Of a DNA stretch of 32,170 nucleotides, positions 1-6,608 are shown in pieces (the stretch's first letter is position 1; every line of letters begins with the position of its first letter). The notes beneath the pieces are model-generated. The model was not told where the DNA came from. It was given only the letters and a program-made list of their open reading frames with translations, and made no database searches. The position numbers and the translations under genes are program-made. The stretch is from JAVZLH01 sp038883475 (GTDB taxonomy: Archaea > Thermoproteota > Bathyarchaeia > Bathyarchaeales > Bathycorpusculaceae). The stretch is from contig JAVZMA010000015.1 in assembly GCA_038883475.1 (NCBI GenBank), positions 1-32,170 of the forward strand, written 5' to 3'.

Positions 1-1194
1 GGCTGAAACTCTTGCTGCTTCCATGCCTGCTGGTCCCCCGCCGACAACGAGAACCCGCTTGCGAACCTTTGCCTTCTCGATCCTGTACTCTTCTTCCCTT
101 CCCAAGGCAGCATTAACCGTACAAGCAATGTCTTCGTTGAAAAACAATCTGCCGATGCATTCGTCACACGCTATACACGGATTAATTTCGTCTAGGGCTC
201 CATCCGCTATCTTCTTTGGCAAGTAGGGATCAGCTAGCAATGCTCTTCCCATAGAAACCAAGTCCGCTTTTCCCTGCTGCAGAATTTCTTCGGCTAGTTT
301 AGGATCGTCTAGTCTTCCAACTGCGATAACTGGGACGTTTACAACCTTTTTTATTCCAGCGGCTAAGTGCACCATGACGCCGTGGGGAAGAGCCATGGGT
401 GCTGTTGTGACTGGTATGGGTGAGTCGTAGATTCCTCCAGAAATGTGGAGGGCGTCTACGCCGCCATCCTCCAGCATCTTCGCAATTATCTTCGCCTCTT
501 CTAACTTGATGCCGCCTTCAATGTAGTCGTCTCCGTTTATTCTGCATAAAACTGGATAGCTTTCGCCAACTTTTTCTCTGATGCGTTCTAGAATTTCTAA
601 GAGAAATCTTGCTCTTTTCTTTACGTCTCCGCCGTACTTGTCGGTTCGCTTGTTTGTGAGGGGAGAAAGAAACTGGTTTATTAAATATCCATGTGCGCCG
701 TGGATTTCTACTGCGTCAAACCCTGCCTCCTTAACTCTTCTAGCTGCCTCGGCAAAGACTTCAACTAATTCTTCGATTTCCGACGTGGTTAAGGCTCTGG
801 GAGTTTCTCCTGTTAATCGACATGGAACTTCTGAGGCGGAAACTGGCTGAGTTCCAATAATTGAGGAGTGGGATTGTCTGCCGCCGTGGAAAAGTTGAAG
901 GGCAACCTTAGCGCCGTTCGCCTTTACTGCTGTGACTAAATCTCTTAGCCCTGGAATCTTGTTGTCGTGGTCTACGCCTAGTTGCTTAATGCTGCCTTTT
1001 CCTCTGGGTTCTACATAAGCGCCTTCAACTATTATTAGGCCTACTCCGCCTTTGGCTCTTTCCACATGATAATTAGTTAGGCGTTGGGTTACTGTGCCGT
1101 CTTCGTTTGAGAAGTTTGTTCCCATAGGCGGCATAACTATTCTGTTTTTGAGCTTCATGGTGCCAATTTGGAAGGGCTCAAACAGCTTGCGCAT
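1..1194 (-). CDS. Old Yellow Enzyme-type NADH:flavin / 2,4-dienoyl-CoA reductase family protein (C-terminus cut off by window edge)
   Basis: The reading frame is open from an ATG at 1194 to the window edge, giving 398 residues. The N-terminal TIM barrel carries the hallmark IHGAHGYLINQFLSPL around residue 164 (catalytic or substrate-binding His/Tyr region) and LQLFHGGRQ. A 4Fe-4S site follows with C340, C343, C346 and C358, then the start of a second nucleotide-binding domain with VVGGGPAGMEAA. This layout matches the long FMN/4Fe-4S/FAD enzymes such as FadH and enoate reductases, which reduce C=C bonds next to a carbonyl or CoA ester. These are usually about 640-680 residues, so roughly 250 residues lie outside the window. 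A good Shine-Dalgarno, AAAGGAG, sits 10 bases upstream of the ATG, and a TATA-like stretch lies at 1230-1238. The actual substrate cannot be read from the sequence. The Cys spacing C-x2-C-x2-C-x11-C is one residue shorter than in E. coli FadH. Confidence 0.93.
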   Translation of the reverse strand, partial: MRKLFEPFQIGTMKLKNRIVMPPMGTNFSNEDGTVTQRLTNYHVERAKGGVGLIIVEGAYVEPRGKGSIKQLGVDHDNKIPGLRDLVTAVKANGAKVALQLFHGGRQSHSSIIGTQPVSASEVPCRLTGETPRALTTSEIEELVEVFAEAARRVKEAGFDAVEIHGAHGYLINQFLSPLTNKRTDKYGGDVKKRARFLLEILERIREKVGESYPVLCRINGDDYIEGGIKLEEAKIIAKMLEDGGVDALHISGGIYDSPIPVTTAPMALPHGVMVHLAAGIKKVVNVPVIAVGRLDDPKLAEEILQQGKADLVSMGRALLADPYLPKKIADGALDEINPCIACDECIGRLFFNEDIACTVNAALGREEEYRIEKAKVRKRVLVVGGGPAGMEAARVSA

Positions 1195-1309
1195 GCGGCG
1201 TGTCTCCTTTCTACCTTATTTAATGTAGGAAAATATAAGGGCTGTTATGGCGAATGCTATGGAAATAAATTTTTGAGAAAATAAACGTTAGATTCTATGA
1301 AATTCTTAA

Positions 1310-1450
1310 CTAGTATCTTCTTCTTTGGTTTCTTCTTTTCATCCAGCACTCTCGGCAGTAAACTGGTCTGTTTGGGTCTGGAACGAAAGGAACTTCGCAT
1401 TCTTGCCCACAATCAGAACAGACTGCCTTGTGCATCTCTTTCTCGCTCAT
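1310..1450 (-). CDS. Small zinc-ribbon protein (46 aa)
   Basis: This ATG-to-TAG frame encodes 46 residues. It contains two knuckles, CSDCGQEC near residues 11-18 and YCRECW near residues 31-36, followed by a very basic tail ending KRRNQRRRY. CxxCG...CxxC proteins of this size with a basic tail are common in archaea and some bacteria and are usually labelled zinc-ribbon domain proteins; nucleic-acid binding is plausible but not shown. A purine-rich AAAGGAG lies about 12 bases before the start. It lies between the flavin reductase and the arsenate reductase genes, all on the minus strand. The regular pairing of cysteines and the basic C-terminus make it a real gene rather than a chance frame. 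Confidence 0.75.
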   Translation of the reverse strand: MSEKEMHKAVCSDCGQECEVPFVPDPNRPVYCRECWMKRRNQRRRY

Positions 1451-1571
1451 TTAACTATTTCAACTCCTTTTGGCTTATACTGTGCAAAAACAGCTTTTGC
1501 ACGACCCTAAATTACAAGTTTAAGCCGCTTATAAGAGTTTTCCCAGAAAACACGCTTGCAAAACGTGAAAA

Positions 1572-2021
1572 TCAGCTCAAATCGTCTATTAGCTTCTTTA
1601 CTCGCCTTTCTATCTCATCTCTAATCTCACGAACCTTCTCTATAGGCTTACCCTTAGGGTCTTCAATCCCCCAATCCACAACTTTACCAAGCAAAGGCGC
1701 TGGACAAAATCCCTCGGCACCGCAACCCATGACTATTATCACGTCTGCTTCCTGCACCATTTGGTTGTTGATGAGTTTCGGCTTATTGGTGGAAATGTCA
1801 ATTCCCTTTTCGCGCATGACTTGAACGACAATAGGGTTAACTCCTTCCGAGGGCACGGTGCCAGCGCTTGACGCTTCAATTTTGTCTTTTCCATAATGCT
1901 TTGCGAAGGCTTCAGCCATTTGGCTTCTGCCAGCGTTTTCAACACAGACAAAAAGAACTTTCTTCACGCAACCACCGCCAAGATGTTTTAGACGCGTAGG
2001 GAGCCTATTATTGTTTGCCAT
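1572..2021 (-). CDS. arsC: Arsenate reductase, low-molecular-weight phosphatase fold
   Basis: The protein reduces arsenate to arsenite using a cysteine relay. It shows the P-loop CVENAGRS (C-x5-R), the QMAEAF helix, the SAGT strand and a later GCGAEGFCP segment with two cysteines that match the second and third Cys of thioredoxin-coupled ArsC enzymes. The spacing between those two is C-x5-C. From the ATG at 2021 it is 149 residues; a GTG at 1967 behind GGTGG would remove an atypical 18-residue leader and give the usual family start KKVLFVCVENAGRS. A TTTAAA box at 2048-2053 would place transcription start near 2025, so the ATG could be leaderless; I keep 2021 as the outer limit. Its place beside ArsP, ArsR and ACR3 genes supports the arsenic role over a tyrosine phosphatase role. 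Confidence 0.93.
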   Translation of the reverse strand: MANNNRLPTRLKHLGGGCVKKVLFVCVENAGRSQMAEAFAKHYGKDKIEASSAGTVPSEGVNPIVVQVMREKGIDISTNKPKLINNQMVQEADVIIVMGCGAEGFCPAPLLGKVVDWGIEDPKGKPIEKVREIRDEIERRVKKLIDDLS

Positions 2022-2142
2022 TCCGCATTTGTTATGCAGATTAGCTCTTTAAATGTTCAGATGCAAGACGTGCACACGAAACTCATAAAAGCACGTGCCA
2101 CCAAGTAAAAATTCTAAAAGGCACATGCCTTGATGGAAGGGG

Positions 2143-2754
2143 ATGCAAACGGTTAAAGCTAAATCGAGAAAGTTTGTTGCGGCGAACCCGAGCAAATGCA
2201 CGGGTTGCAGCCTATGTGAATACGTTTGTGCTTTGGAAAAAAAGGAGTCTTTTTGGAATCCCTTAAGGTCAAGGATAAGGATTGTCCGTTTAACTCCCGC
2301 CTTCAACATTGCAATGACCTGCAGATTCTGCGAAGATGCTCCCTGCGTGAAGGCCTGCCCGCGAGACGCCTTAACCCAGTCTGAAGAAAACGGCGTAATC
2401 ATTGTAAATGAGGCAAGATGCGACGGATGCGGCTGGTGTGTCCCAGCCTGCCCCTACGGCGGAATCGCAGTTCACCCCGACAAGCCATCAGTTTTGACAT
2501 GCGACCTCTGCAACGGAGAACCAAAATGCATCGAATTCTGCCCCGAAGAAGCTTTAGAACTTGTTTCAGGAGATGAGGAAGCCATGAAAAAGTTGCTGAC
2601 CGCCGTTGAAAATATACCAGCAGAAGTTGAGAAATTAACCACTCTAGTGAAGAAGAGAGATTTCGGTGCGTTGTTGACTGAGGCTGAGGGAAGGGCAAGG
2701 AGACTTTCGGAGAAGCTTGAGGCAATGAACAAAAAATGGGGATTAAAACTTTAG
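2143..2754 (+). CDS. Four-cluster 4Fe-4S ferredoxin (DmsB/HycB-like electron-transfer subunit)
   Basis: This 203-residue protein has 16 cysteines arranged as four 4Fe-4S sites: C19/C22/C25/C29, C60/C63/C68/C72, C93/C96/C99/C103 and C120/C123/C129/C133. The pairing and the CxxCEDAPCVKACP motif are typical of the iron-sulfur subunits of molybdopterin or aldehyde oxidoreductases and of HycB-type proteins. The last 60 residues are helical and charged, without cysteines, and may dock a partner. No catalytic subunit is adjacent; its neighbours are the arsenate reductase (divergent) and a second ferredoxin (convergent, overlapping by four bases at the stops). The start is supported by GGAAGGGG directly upstream. 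An electron-supply role for an arsenic or metalloid reaction is possible from context only. Confidence 0.9.
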   Translation: MQTVKAKSRKFVAANPSKCTGCSLCEYVCALEKKESFWNPLRSRIRIVRLTPAFNIAMTCRFCEDAPCVKACPRDALTQSEENGVIIVNEARCDGCGWCVPACPYGGIAVHPDKPSVLTCDLCNGEPKCIEFCPEEALELVSGDEEAMKKLLTAVENIPAEVEKLTTLVKKRDFGALLTEAEGRARRLSEKLEAMNKKWGLKL

Positions 2755-3107
2755 GTTCCATGTCGGGTTTCGCAATCAAAGCACAAGTCAACATCTCGAT
2801 TTGTCCAGAAAGTTTTGCCGCATTTAACACAAGTGGCTTTTCGCAATAACCCCTTTTCCTCAGACTTCGCTGGTGTAAAGGCAAAATCTCTTTTTGGGAA
2901 AGTTATGGCTTTCTTGTGACATAAGGGTTCGCAAGCGGTGCAGCCATTAACGCATTTGTGGGGATAGGCTACAACAGCCTTTCCATCTTTAAAGATTAAG
3001 ACGCCGTTTGGACAGAACTCCACACACTTCGGCTTACCAAACTGGATGCAGCCGTCGCATTTTTCTGGGAAAATTGTTGGATACCATGGCGTGCAAGATT
3101 GTGCCAT
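2751..3107 (-). CDS. Two-cluster ferredoxin with C-terminal zinc ribbon
   Basis: The 118-residue protein has cysteines C17/C20/C28/C32 and C52/C56/C59/C63, consistent with two 4Fe-4S clusters, although both have non-standard spacing (CDGCIQFGKPKCVEFC and CVNGCTACEPLC). A linker of about 30 residues leads to a separate C-terminal zinc ribbon, CVKCGKTFWTN with C93/C96 and a partner CFDC at C109/C112. That ribbon closely resembles the one in the gene just upstream (3118-3312), and the DNA encoding the two is nearly identical over 23 bases. It is the last gene of a minus-strand operon running from 4643. Its role is unknown; the layout suggests a redox protein that docks, through the ribbon, onto the same partner as its neighbour. 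Confidence 0.85.
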   Translation of the reverse strand: MAQSCTPWYPTIFPEKCDGCIQFGKPKCVEFCPNGVLIFKDGKAVVAYPHKCVNGCTACEPLCHKKAITFPKRDFAFTPAKSEEKGLLRKATCVKCGKTFWTNRDVDLCFDCETRHGT

Positions 3108-3117
3108 TTAGAGTTTT

Positions 3118-3312
3118 TCACCCTTGTTGCTGTTTTCTTCGGCAGTCATAACAGTATTCTGTTTCAAAGTTTGTCAAGAAAGTTTTGCCGCATCCTTTGC
3201 ATTTTACTTCTTTTAGCATCCCCTCTTTTATCGGCGAAACGGATTTTAGAATGTCTGTTGCTGCTTGTGCGCATGCGCAAGGCTGTTTCTTTTCAAGTTC
3301 TTTTTCTGTCAT
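3118..3312 (-). CDS. Small zinc-ribbon protein with N-terminal CxC motif
   Basis: This 64-residue protein starts three bases after the stop of the permease gene and ends 10 bases before the ferredoxin gene, so it is clearly in the operon. Residues 12-14 form a CAC motif that could bind a soft metal. The C-terminal half is a zinc ribbon, CKGCGKTFLTN (C38/C41) with YCYDC (C54/C57), shared with the C-terminus of the next gene. No membrane segment or enzyme domain is visible. I do not recognise a named family; a metal or metalloid carrier or an accessory for the ArsP-type permease is a context-based guess. Confidence 0.75.
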   Translation of the reverse strand: MTEKELEKKQPCACAQAATDILKSVSPIKEGMLKEVKCKGCGKTFLTNFETEYCYDCRRKQQQG

Positions 3313-3315
3313 GAT

Positions 3316-4356
3316 TTACAGCGACCCACTTAAAATGCCGTAAAGCAGTCCAAAGATTACGCTTCCAGCCCAAGCTATAAGCATATAGGTTAAAACGACT
3401 TTCCACTTGGCTATCCTTGAAACGGCTAAGGCGTTAGCCACATCATATGGTTGTCCCATAAGCCAACTAAGCAAGGCGCCCTTTGACATGCCTAACTCGG
3501 ACATTCCCTTCCCAAGAACAATTTCGACAAGCGTGGGAGTGTAAAGAGGCCCACCAATAACAGAAGCAATCAAAACTCCTGTGACGCCTGTTAGGTATGT
3601 TCCAACAATGTCTTCTGGCAGAAATGCCTCTACATAGCTGACTGCAACCAGCCCCAAAAGAAAGAATGGAAGAATTTGCTTTGCTAAATATCCTGCAAAT
3701 TTTAGCGATGCCCAAAGTCTTTCATCCAAAGGAGGCTTAACAATCTCTATCTTCGCTGATGATGAAGTTGCACTGTTTATTTGGTGTTCTTTTTCGACCG
3801 CCTTACCCCATGGAGTTTTTGATATGATTATGCCCGCAACCAGAGACACAACGGCAGACACTATAATGCGCACCCCCGCAAGCTCCCATGATATCATCTC
3901 TCCAGTGAGCAGTATGGATAGGATGTTGGCTGCTGGAGCCATCAACAAGAAAGTTATTGCTGGGCCTATTCCCGCCCCGGCATACAATACTCCGCCAAAG
4001 AGGGGAACCATCGTACATGAACAAACTGTTAGGAAAGGGGCCATTCCAAGCGCGAGTCCATATCCTGCTACTTTTCCGCTGCCCATATACTTTGTTATTG
4101 CTTCTTTTGGTACAAACTCGTAAATTAAGCCTGCAACTGTGAATGCGAAGAGAAGGCAAACTGTTCCATGGCTGAAGTAGTCAATTAAGTATACTATTGG
4201 GATTTGCCATAGTGGAAGCGGACGTAAATCAACGGGTTTTGATTGCGGCGCCAGCGAATATGCTACTATGCGACTGTAGATTAGAAGCCCTACAACTATT
4301 ATTATGAATGTTAGAATTATGCCTGCGCGGATGGCTCTTTTGGTTTTTTCTTCCAC
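3316..4356 (-). CDS. arsP: ArsP-type permease (DUF318 / SO_0444 family), probable organoarsenical or metalloid efflux
   Basis: The 346-residue protein is an integral membrane protein with about eight to ten hydrophobic segments in two halves separated by a charged loop around residues 190-215. The first half has the diagnostic CSC motif at C112/C114, followed by TMVPLFGGVLYAGAGIG and LLMAPAANILS; the second half has a matching IGGPLYTPTL. These are the hallmarks of the DUF318 permeases, of which characterised ArsP members export trivalent organoarsenicals such as methylarsenite. The start is a GTG, with no closer in-frame ATG before the first membrane segment. It is preceded by a thioredoxin-like gene and followed by the zinc-ribbon genes. 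The family is certain; the substrate is inferred from the arsenic neighbours. Confidence 0.88.
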   Translation of the reverse strand: MEEKTKRAIRAGIILTFIIIVVGLLIYSRIVAYSLAPQSKPVDLRPLPLWQIPIVYLIDYFSHGTVCLLFAFTVAGLIYEFVPKEAITKYMGSGKVAGYGLALGMAPFLTVCSCTMVPLFGGVLYAGAGIGPAITFLLMAPAANILSILLTGEMISWELAGVRIIVSAVVSLVAGIIISKTPWGKAVEKEHQINSATSSSAKIEIVKPPLDERLWASLKFAGYLAKQILPFFLLGLVAVSYVEAFLPEDIVGTYLTGVTGVLIASVIGGPLYTPTLVEIVLGKGMSELGMSKGALLSWLMGQPYDVANALAVSRIAKWKVVLTYMLIAWAGSVIFGLLYGILSGSL

Positions 4357-4370
4357 GCGTTTTTCGCCTT

Positions 4371-4643
4371 CTATTTGGCTGCTTCCTTCAGCAGCTTTTC
4401 CACTTCGTCTTCGCTTGGAATTCTTCCCATGATTTTGACGGTGTCGTTCACTGCTATTGCTGGAGAAACTAAAACGCCGTATTTCTGCACGACTTGTTTT
4501 GACATTATGTTAGCCTTTTCAATCTCCACCCTTATCCCAGATTGCTTAAGTTTTTCAGCAGCCTTTTCCACAGCCTTTTTGGCTGCTTGACACCGCATGC
4601 AAGGCGGTTCTGGACCTATGACCTCGACTTTAACCTCTTTCAC
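4371..4643 (-). CDS. Small redox-active thioredoxin-like protein
   Basis: The 90-residue protein has a thioredoxin/glutaredoxin-like fold with the active-site motif PPCMRC (C15, C18) after the first strand and the cis-proline loop VSPAIAVND, ending in a charged helix. It matches the small redox disulfide family (TIGR00412 type) frequently encoded next to DUF318 permeases and ArsR regulators in archaea. The GTG start is set by AAGGTGG six bases upstream. It is the first gene of the minus-strand operon, directly facing the ArsR gene across a 71-base divergent promoter with a strong palindrome. A likely job is reducing a cysteine partner, or delivering a metalloid to the permease. Confidence 0.85.
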   Translation of the reverse strand: MKEVKVEVIGPEPPCMRCQAAKKAVEKAAEKLKQSGIRVEIEKANIMSKQVVQKYGVLVSPAIAVNDTVKIMGRIPSEDEVEKLLKEAAK

Positions 4644-4674
4644 AGTTTTCCACCTTAGGGAAGTGATGAAGAAT

Positions 4675-4698
4675 ATAGCAATATTTAAATATTGTTAT
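4675..4698. promoter_or_regulatory. ArsR operator overlapping a divergent TATA box
   Basis: A perfect 16-base palindrome, CAATATTTAAATATTG (4679-4694), extends to 24 bases with one mismatched pair. Its TTTAAATA core also works as an archaeal TATA box in both directions, about 20-25 bases before the ArsR start at 4715 and about 30 bases before the thioredoxin-like start at 4643. An ArsR dimer bound here would block TBP and silence both operons. The ArsR transcript would be nearly leaderless. Confidence 0.7.
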
Positions 4699-4714
4699 AG
4701 ACTCTTGCTTAAAC

Positions 4715-5035
4715 ATGCATCCAAAAACAGAAAACATAAAGTTCAAAGCCAAAATCTTCAACGCCCTCGCAGACCCGGTTAGGCTTAAAATTCTTGAATA
4801 TTTACGTGACGGTGAAAGATGTGTCTGCGAAATCATTCCATACTTGGGGATAGCGCAACCTTTAGTTTCTAGACATTTGGCTATTCTGAAGCACTATGGT
4901 CTAGTAAAAGATAGGAAACAAGGGAACAGAAGATTCTATTCAGTCAGCGACCCAGCAATATTCAGCGTAATCGATGCTGTCACAGTCGACTTAGTGAATG
5001 CACTTTCGAAAAGAGTTATTGAACAAATAGTTTAG
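4715..5035 (+). CDS. arsR: ArsR-family metalloregulator
   Basis: This 106-residue winged-helix protein has the family features ALADPVRLKILEYL, then the sensor motif ERCVCEI (C36, C38) in the helix before the recognition helix, then QPLVSRHLAILKHYGLV and the wing KQGNRRFYSV. The CVC motif is the classical As(III)/Sb(III) site of E. coli-type ArsR: metal binding pulls the protein off DNA. It probably binds the palindrome at 4675-4698 and controls both its own operon and the ArsP operon. It is followed by the DGC-domain gene 17 bases downstream, behind a strong AGGAGG. Confidence 0.94.
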   Translation: MHPKTENIKFKAKIFNALADPVRLKILEYLRDGERCVCEIIPYLGIAQPLVSRHLAILKHYGLVKDRKQGNRRFYSVSDPAIFSVIDAVTVDLVNALSKRVIEQIV

Positions 5036-5052
5036 AGGAGGCGAAAATGTAA

Positions 5053-5499
5053 ATGTCAAAAGAGGGCGAATGGCATGAAGGAATGCCAACACATGAAACC
5101 ATATTGTTTTCATGCTTTGGCGGTTTGTCAAACACCGGAATAACAAGCGCATTGGCTTGTTTAGAAGTTGTTAAGGAGCTTGGCTTAGAAAAGGTGGCTA
5201 TTGGATGTTTACCATCTGTGCCATTAGGCGTCAAGCCAGTTTTGGGAAAAGCTAAGGCTGCAAAGAAAATAATAACTGTGGACGGTTGTCCTTTTGAATG
5301 TGCTCGAAAGACTATAGAGGCGGCTGGCTTCAAAATTGACAAAAGTATCGTGTTGGCCAGAGATATAGGCATGAAAAAAGTGGCTTTACATACAGACATC
5401 GGCAAAGGATTAGGCGTTGAAAAATACGTTTCCAACGAAGACATAAGAAAAGCTAAGGAGCTAATTATCAAGGCACTTTTGGAGAAATCGCATGAGTGA
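5053..5499 (+). CDS. DGC-domain putative zinc- or metal-binding protein
   Basis: The 148-residue protein contains the VDGCPFEC signature (C79, C83) that names the DGC family, with other cysteines at C21 (FSCFGG), C36 and C52. The family is annotated as putative zinc-binding and is often found near Fe-S proteins and arsR-like regulators; its biochemical activity is not established as far as I know. The gene follows ArsR and overlaps the start of the TBP-like/Fe-S gene by eight bases, so the products are probably made together. Oddly, the AGGAGG at 5036-5041 is best spaced for an ATG at 5047 that is immediately followed by TAA; the coding ATG comes directly after that at 5053. Confidence 0.85.
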   Translation: MSKEGEWHEGMPTHETILFSCFGGLSNTGITSALACLEVVKELGLEKVAIGCLPSVPLGVKPVLGKAKAAKKIITVDGCPFECARKTIEAAGFKIDKSIVLARDIGMKKVALHTDIGKGLGVEKYVSNEDIRKAKELIIKALLEKSHE

Positions 5500-6076
5500 T
5501 AAAGATTTTGCGGAGCTTTTGTTTCCCGAAGTTTTAGTTAGGAAAATTGAGATTAAGGAGATAACGCCTTGCACTGCTGATCCTGAAAGGATTAAGTTTT
5601 TGGCTCAGGCTGACAAGCCTTTGGAGGATGTTTTGCCAATTCTTTATTTGGCTATTCCAAACGCGAAGTACTCCGAGAAGTTGGGCGCATTAAGCTATAG
5701 GTATAAACAGCATTTGGTGACAATTTTCTCTTCTGGCAGAATTGGAATGACGTACGTGAAGGATAGAAGTGAAGCTGACCAGTTGATAGAAGAAGTTAAG
5801 AGCCTTATAAATCGTGCATTCCTCTACCTAAAAACCAATGGAAAACCGAGCGCGGAGCAAGTGCAAGCAAGGAAGGAGCTAACACCTGTAAAAATTTATG
5901 AGTTGCTGCCAAAAACAAACTGCAGGGTATGCGGAGAACAAAGCTGCTTCACTTTCGCGGCTAAGCTTATAAACGGAGAAAAAACCTTGCAAGACTGCCA
6001 ACCCCTAGAATCGAAAGAGCATACTGCAAAGAAAAATCAAATTGAGAAGATGATGAATCCAATAAAGCTGAAGTAG
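5492..6076 (+). CDS. TBP-like domain fused to a CODH/ACS-type 4Fe-4S domain
   Basis: This 194-residue protein has two parts. Residues 30-112 resemble one half-repeat of the TATA-binding protein: an IPNAKYSEKLGALSYRY segment, then TIFSSGRIGMTYVK and a SEADQLIEEVKSLI helix, parallel to the TBP pattern of YRL, IFSSGK and an amphipathic helix. Residues 133-170 form a 4Fe-4S site of the kind found in the gamma subunit of CO dehydrogenase/acetyl-CoA synthase: YELLPKTNC (C144), C147, C152 and C169. It overlaps the DGC gene and precedes the second ArsR gene. The Fe-S domain is clear; the TBP resemblance is my reading of the sequence pattern and needs a structure prediction. A role in metal or redox sensing is possible. 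Confidence 0.75.
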   Translation: MSDKDFAELLFPEVLVRKIEIKEITPCTADPERIKFLAQADKPLEDVLPILYLAIPNAKYSEKLGALSYRYKQHLVTIFSSGRIGMTYVKDRSEADQLIEEVKSLINRAFLYLKTNGKPSAEQVQARKELTPVKIYELLPKTNCRVCGEQSCFTFAAKLINGEKTLQDCQPLESKEHTAKKNQIEKMMNPIKLK

Positions 6077-6096
6077 AACGGGGCGAAATTTTTAAA

Positions 6097-6112
6097 ACAT
6101 ATTTAAATATTT
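6097..6112. promoter_or_regulatory. Second ArsR-type operator and TATA box
   Basis: ATATTTAAATAT at 6099-6110 is a perfect 12-base palindrome identical to the core of the operator at 4675-4698, with two further matching pairs outside. It lies about 40 bases before the ATG at 6144, so transcription would start near 6130. This argues that the second ArsR is read from its own promoter and that both sites could be bound by the same regulator. Confidence 0.55.
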
Positions 6113-6143
6113 TGTTTTGTTAATTAGTTTCAGGTTCAATGCA

Positions 6144-6530
6144 ATGTCTAAAACGAAAATTGATAAAAGACTCATGCATTTGGCGCGTTCTGGACTATGC
6201 CCCCATGAAGACCCGACAAAATACGCTGCAGAGCTAAAGCAACTTGCAGACACTGTGGCAAAGACCGACGCGGTTGAAAAACAAAGCAAAGTTTTCAAAG
6301 CGTTAGCTGACACAACTAGGCTGAGGATTTTGAAGCTTTTAGAAGTTAGAGAAATGTGTGTCTGCGAGGTAATGATTGCTTTGGGATTAACGCAACCTAC
6401 AACATCGCATCATCTTGGAATTATGGAAAACGTGGGATTGATAAAAAGTAGGAAAGAAGGAAAATGGGTTTACTATAGCATAGCAGACCAAAAATTAATC
6501 AAAAATATGGAGAAGCTGAATCTCATTTAG
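6144..6530 (+). CDS. arsR: Second ArsR-family metalloregulator with N-terminal extension
   Basis: From the ATG at 6144 this is 128 residues. A TTG at 6117 in the same frame is rejected because it lies within 10 bases of the TATA box. The C-terminal 85 residues are a standard ArsR domain: ALADTTRLRILKLL, the sensor motif EMCVCEV (C72, C74), QPTTSHHLGIMENVGLI and a wing KEGKWVYYSI. About 45 residues precede it, including GLCPHEDPT with C19 and H21, which could add ligands or a dimer contact. The same CVC site in two neighbouring regulators suggests both sense As(III)-like ions. It is followed by the universal stress protein and ACR3 genes and may control them. Confidence 0.9.
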   Translation: MSKTKIDKRLMHLARSGLCPHEDPTKYAAELKQLADTVAKTDAVEKQSKVFKALADTTRLRILKLLEVREMCVCEVMIALGLTQPTTSHHLGIMENVGLIKSRKEGKWVYYSIADQKLIKNMEKLNLI

Positions 6531-6560
6531 TTTTAAAGTTTTGAGAAAACTGTAACAATA

Positions 6561-6570
6561 AATTTAAATA
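6561..6570 (+). promoter_or_regulatory. TATA box of the usp-acr3 unit
   Basis: The stretch AATTTAAATA lies about 45 bases before the universal stress protein start, following the stop of the second ArsR gene by about 30 bases. It looks like an archaeal TATA element and would start a transcript near 6590. It keeps the TTTAAATA part of the operator core but is not a full palindrome. Confidence 0.45.
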
Positions 6571-6608
6571 CTTGAATACAACTGCACTACTCTTCTCAAA
6601 GGTGATAA

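Noticed and set aside
1297..1824. Plus-strand frame of 175 codons
   Set aside because: It lies opposite the zinc-ribbon gene and arsC. Both minus-strand genes have clear motifs, whereas this frame has none.
2399..2884. Minus-strand frame of 161 codons
   Set aside because: It is antisense to the four-cluster ferredoxin, whose cysteine motifs prove the plus strand.
6117..6143. Upstream TTG start of the second ArsR
   Set aside because: It lies within 10 bases of the TATA box and so before the expected transcription start.
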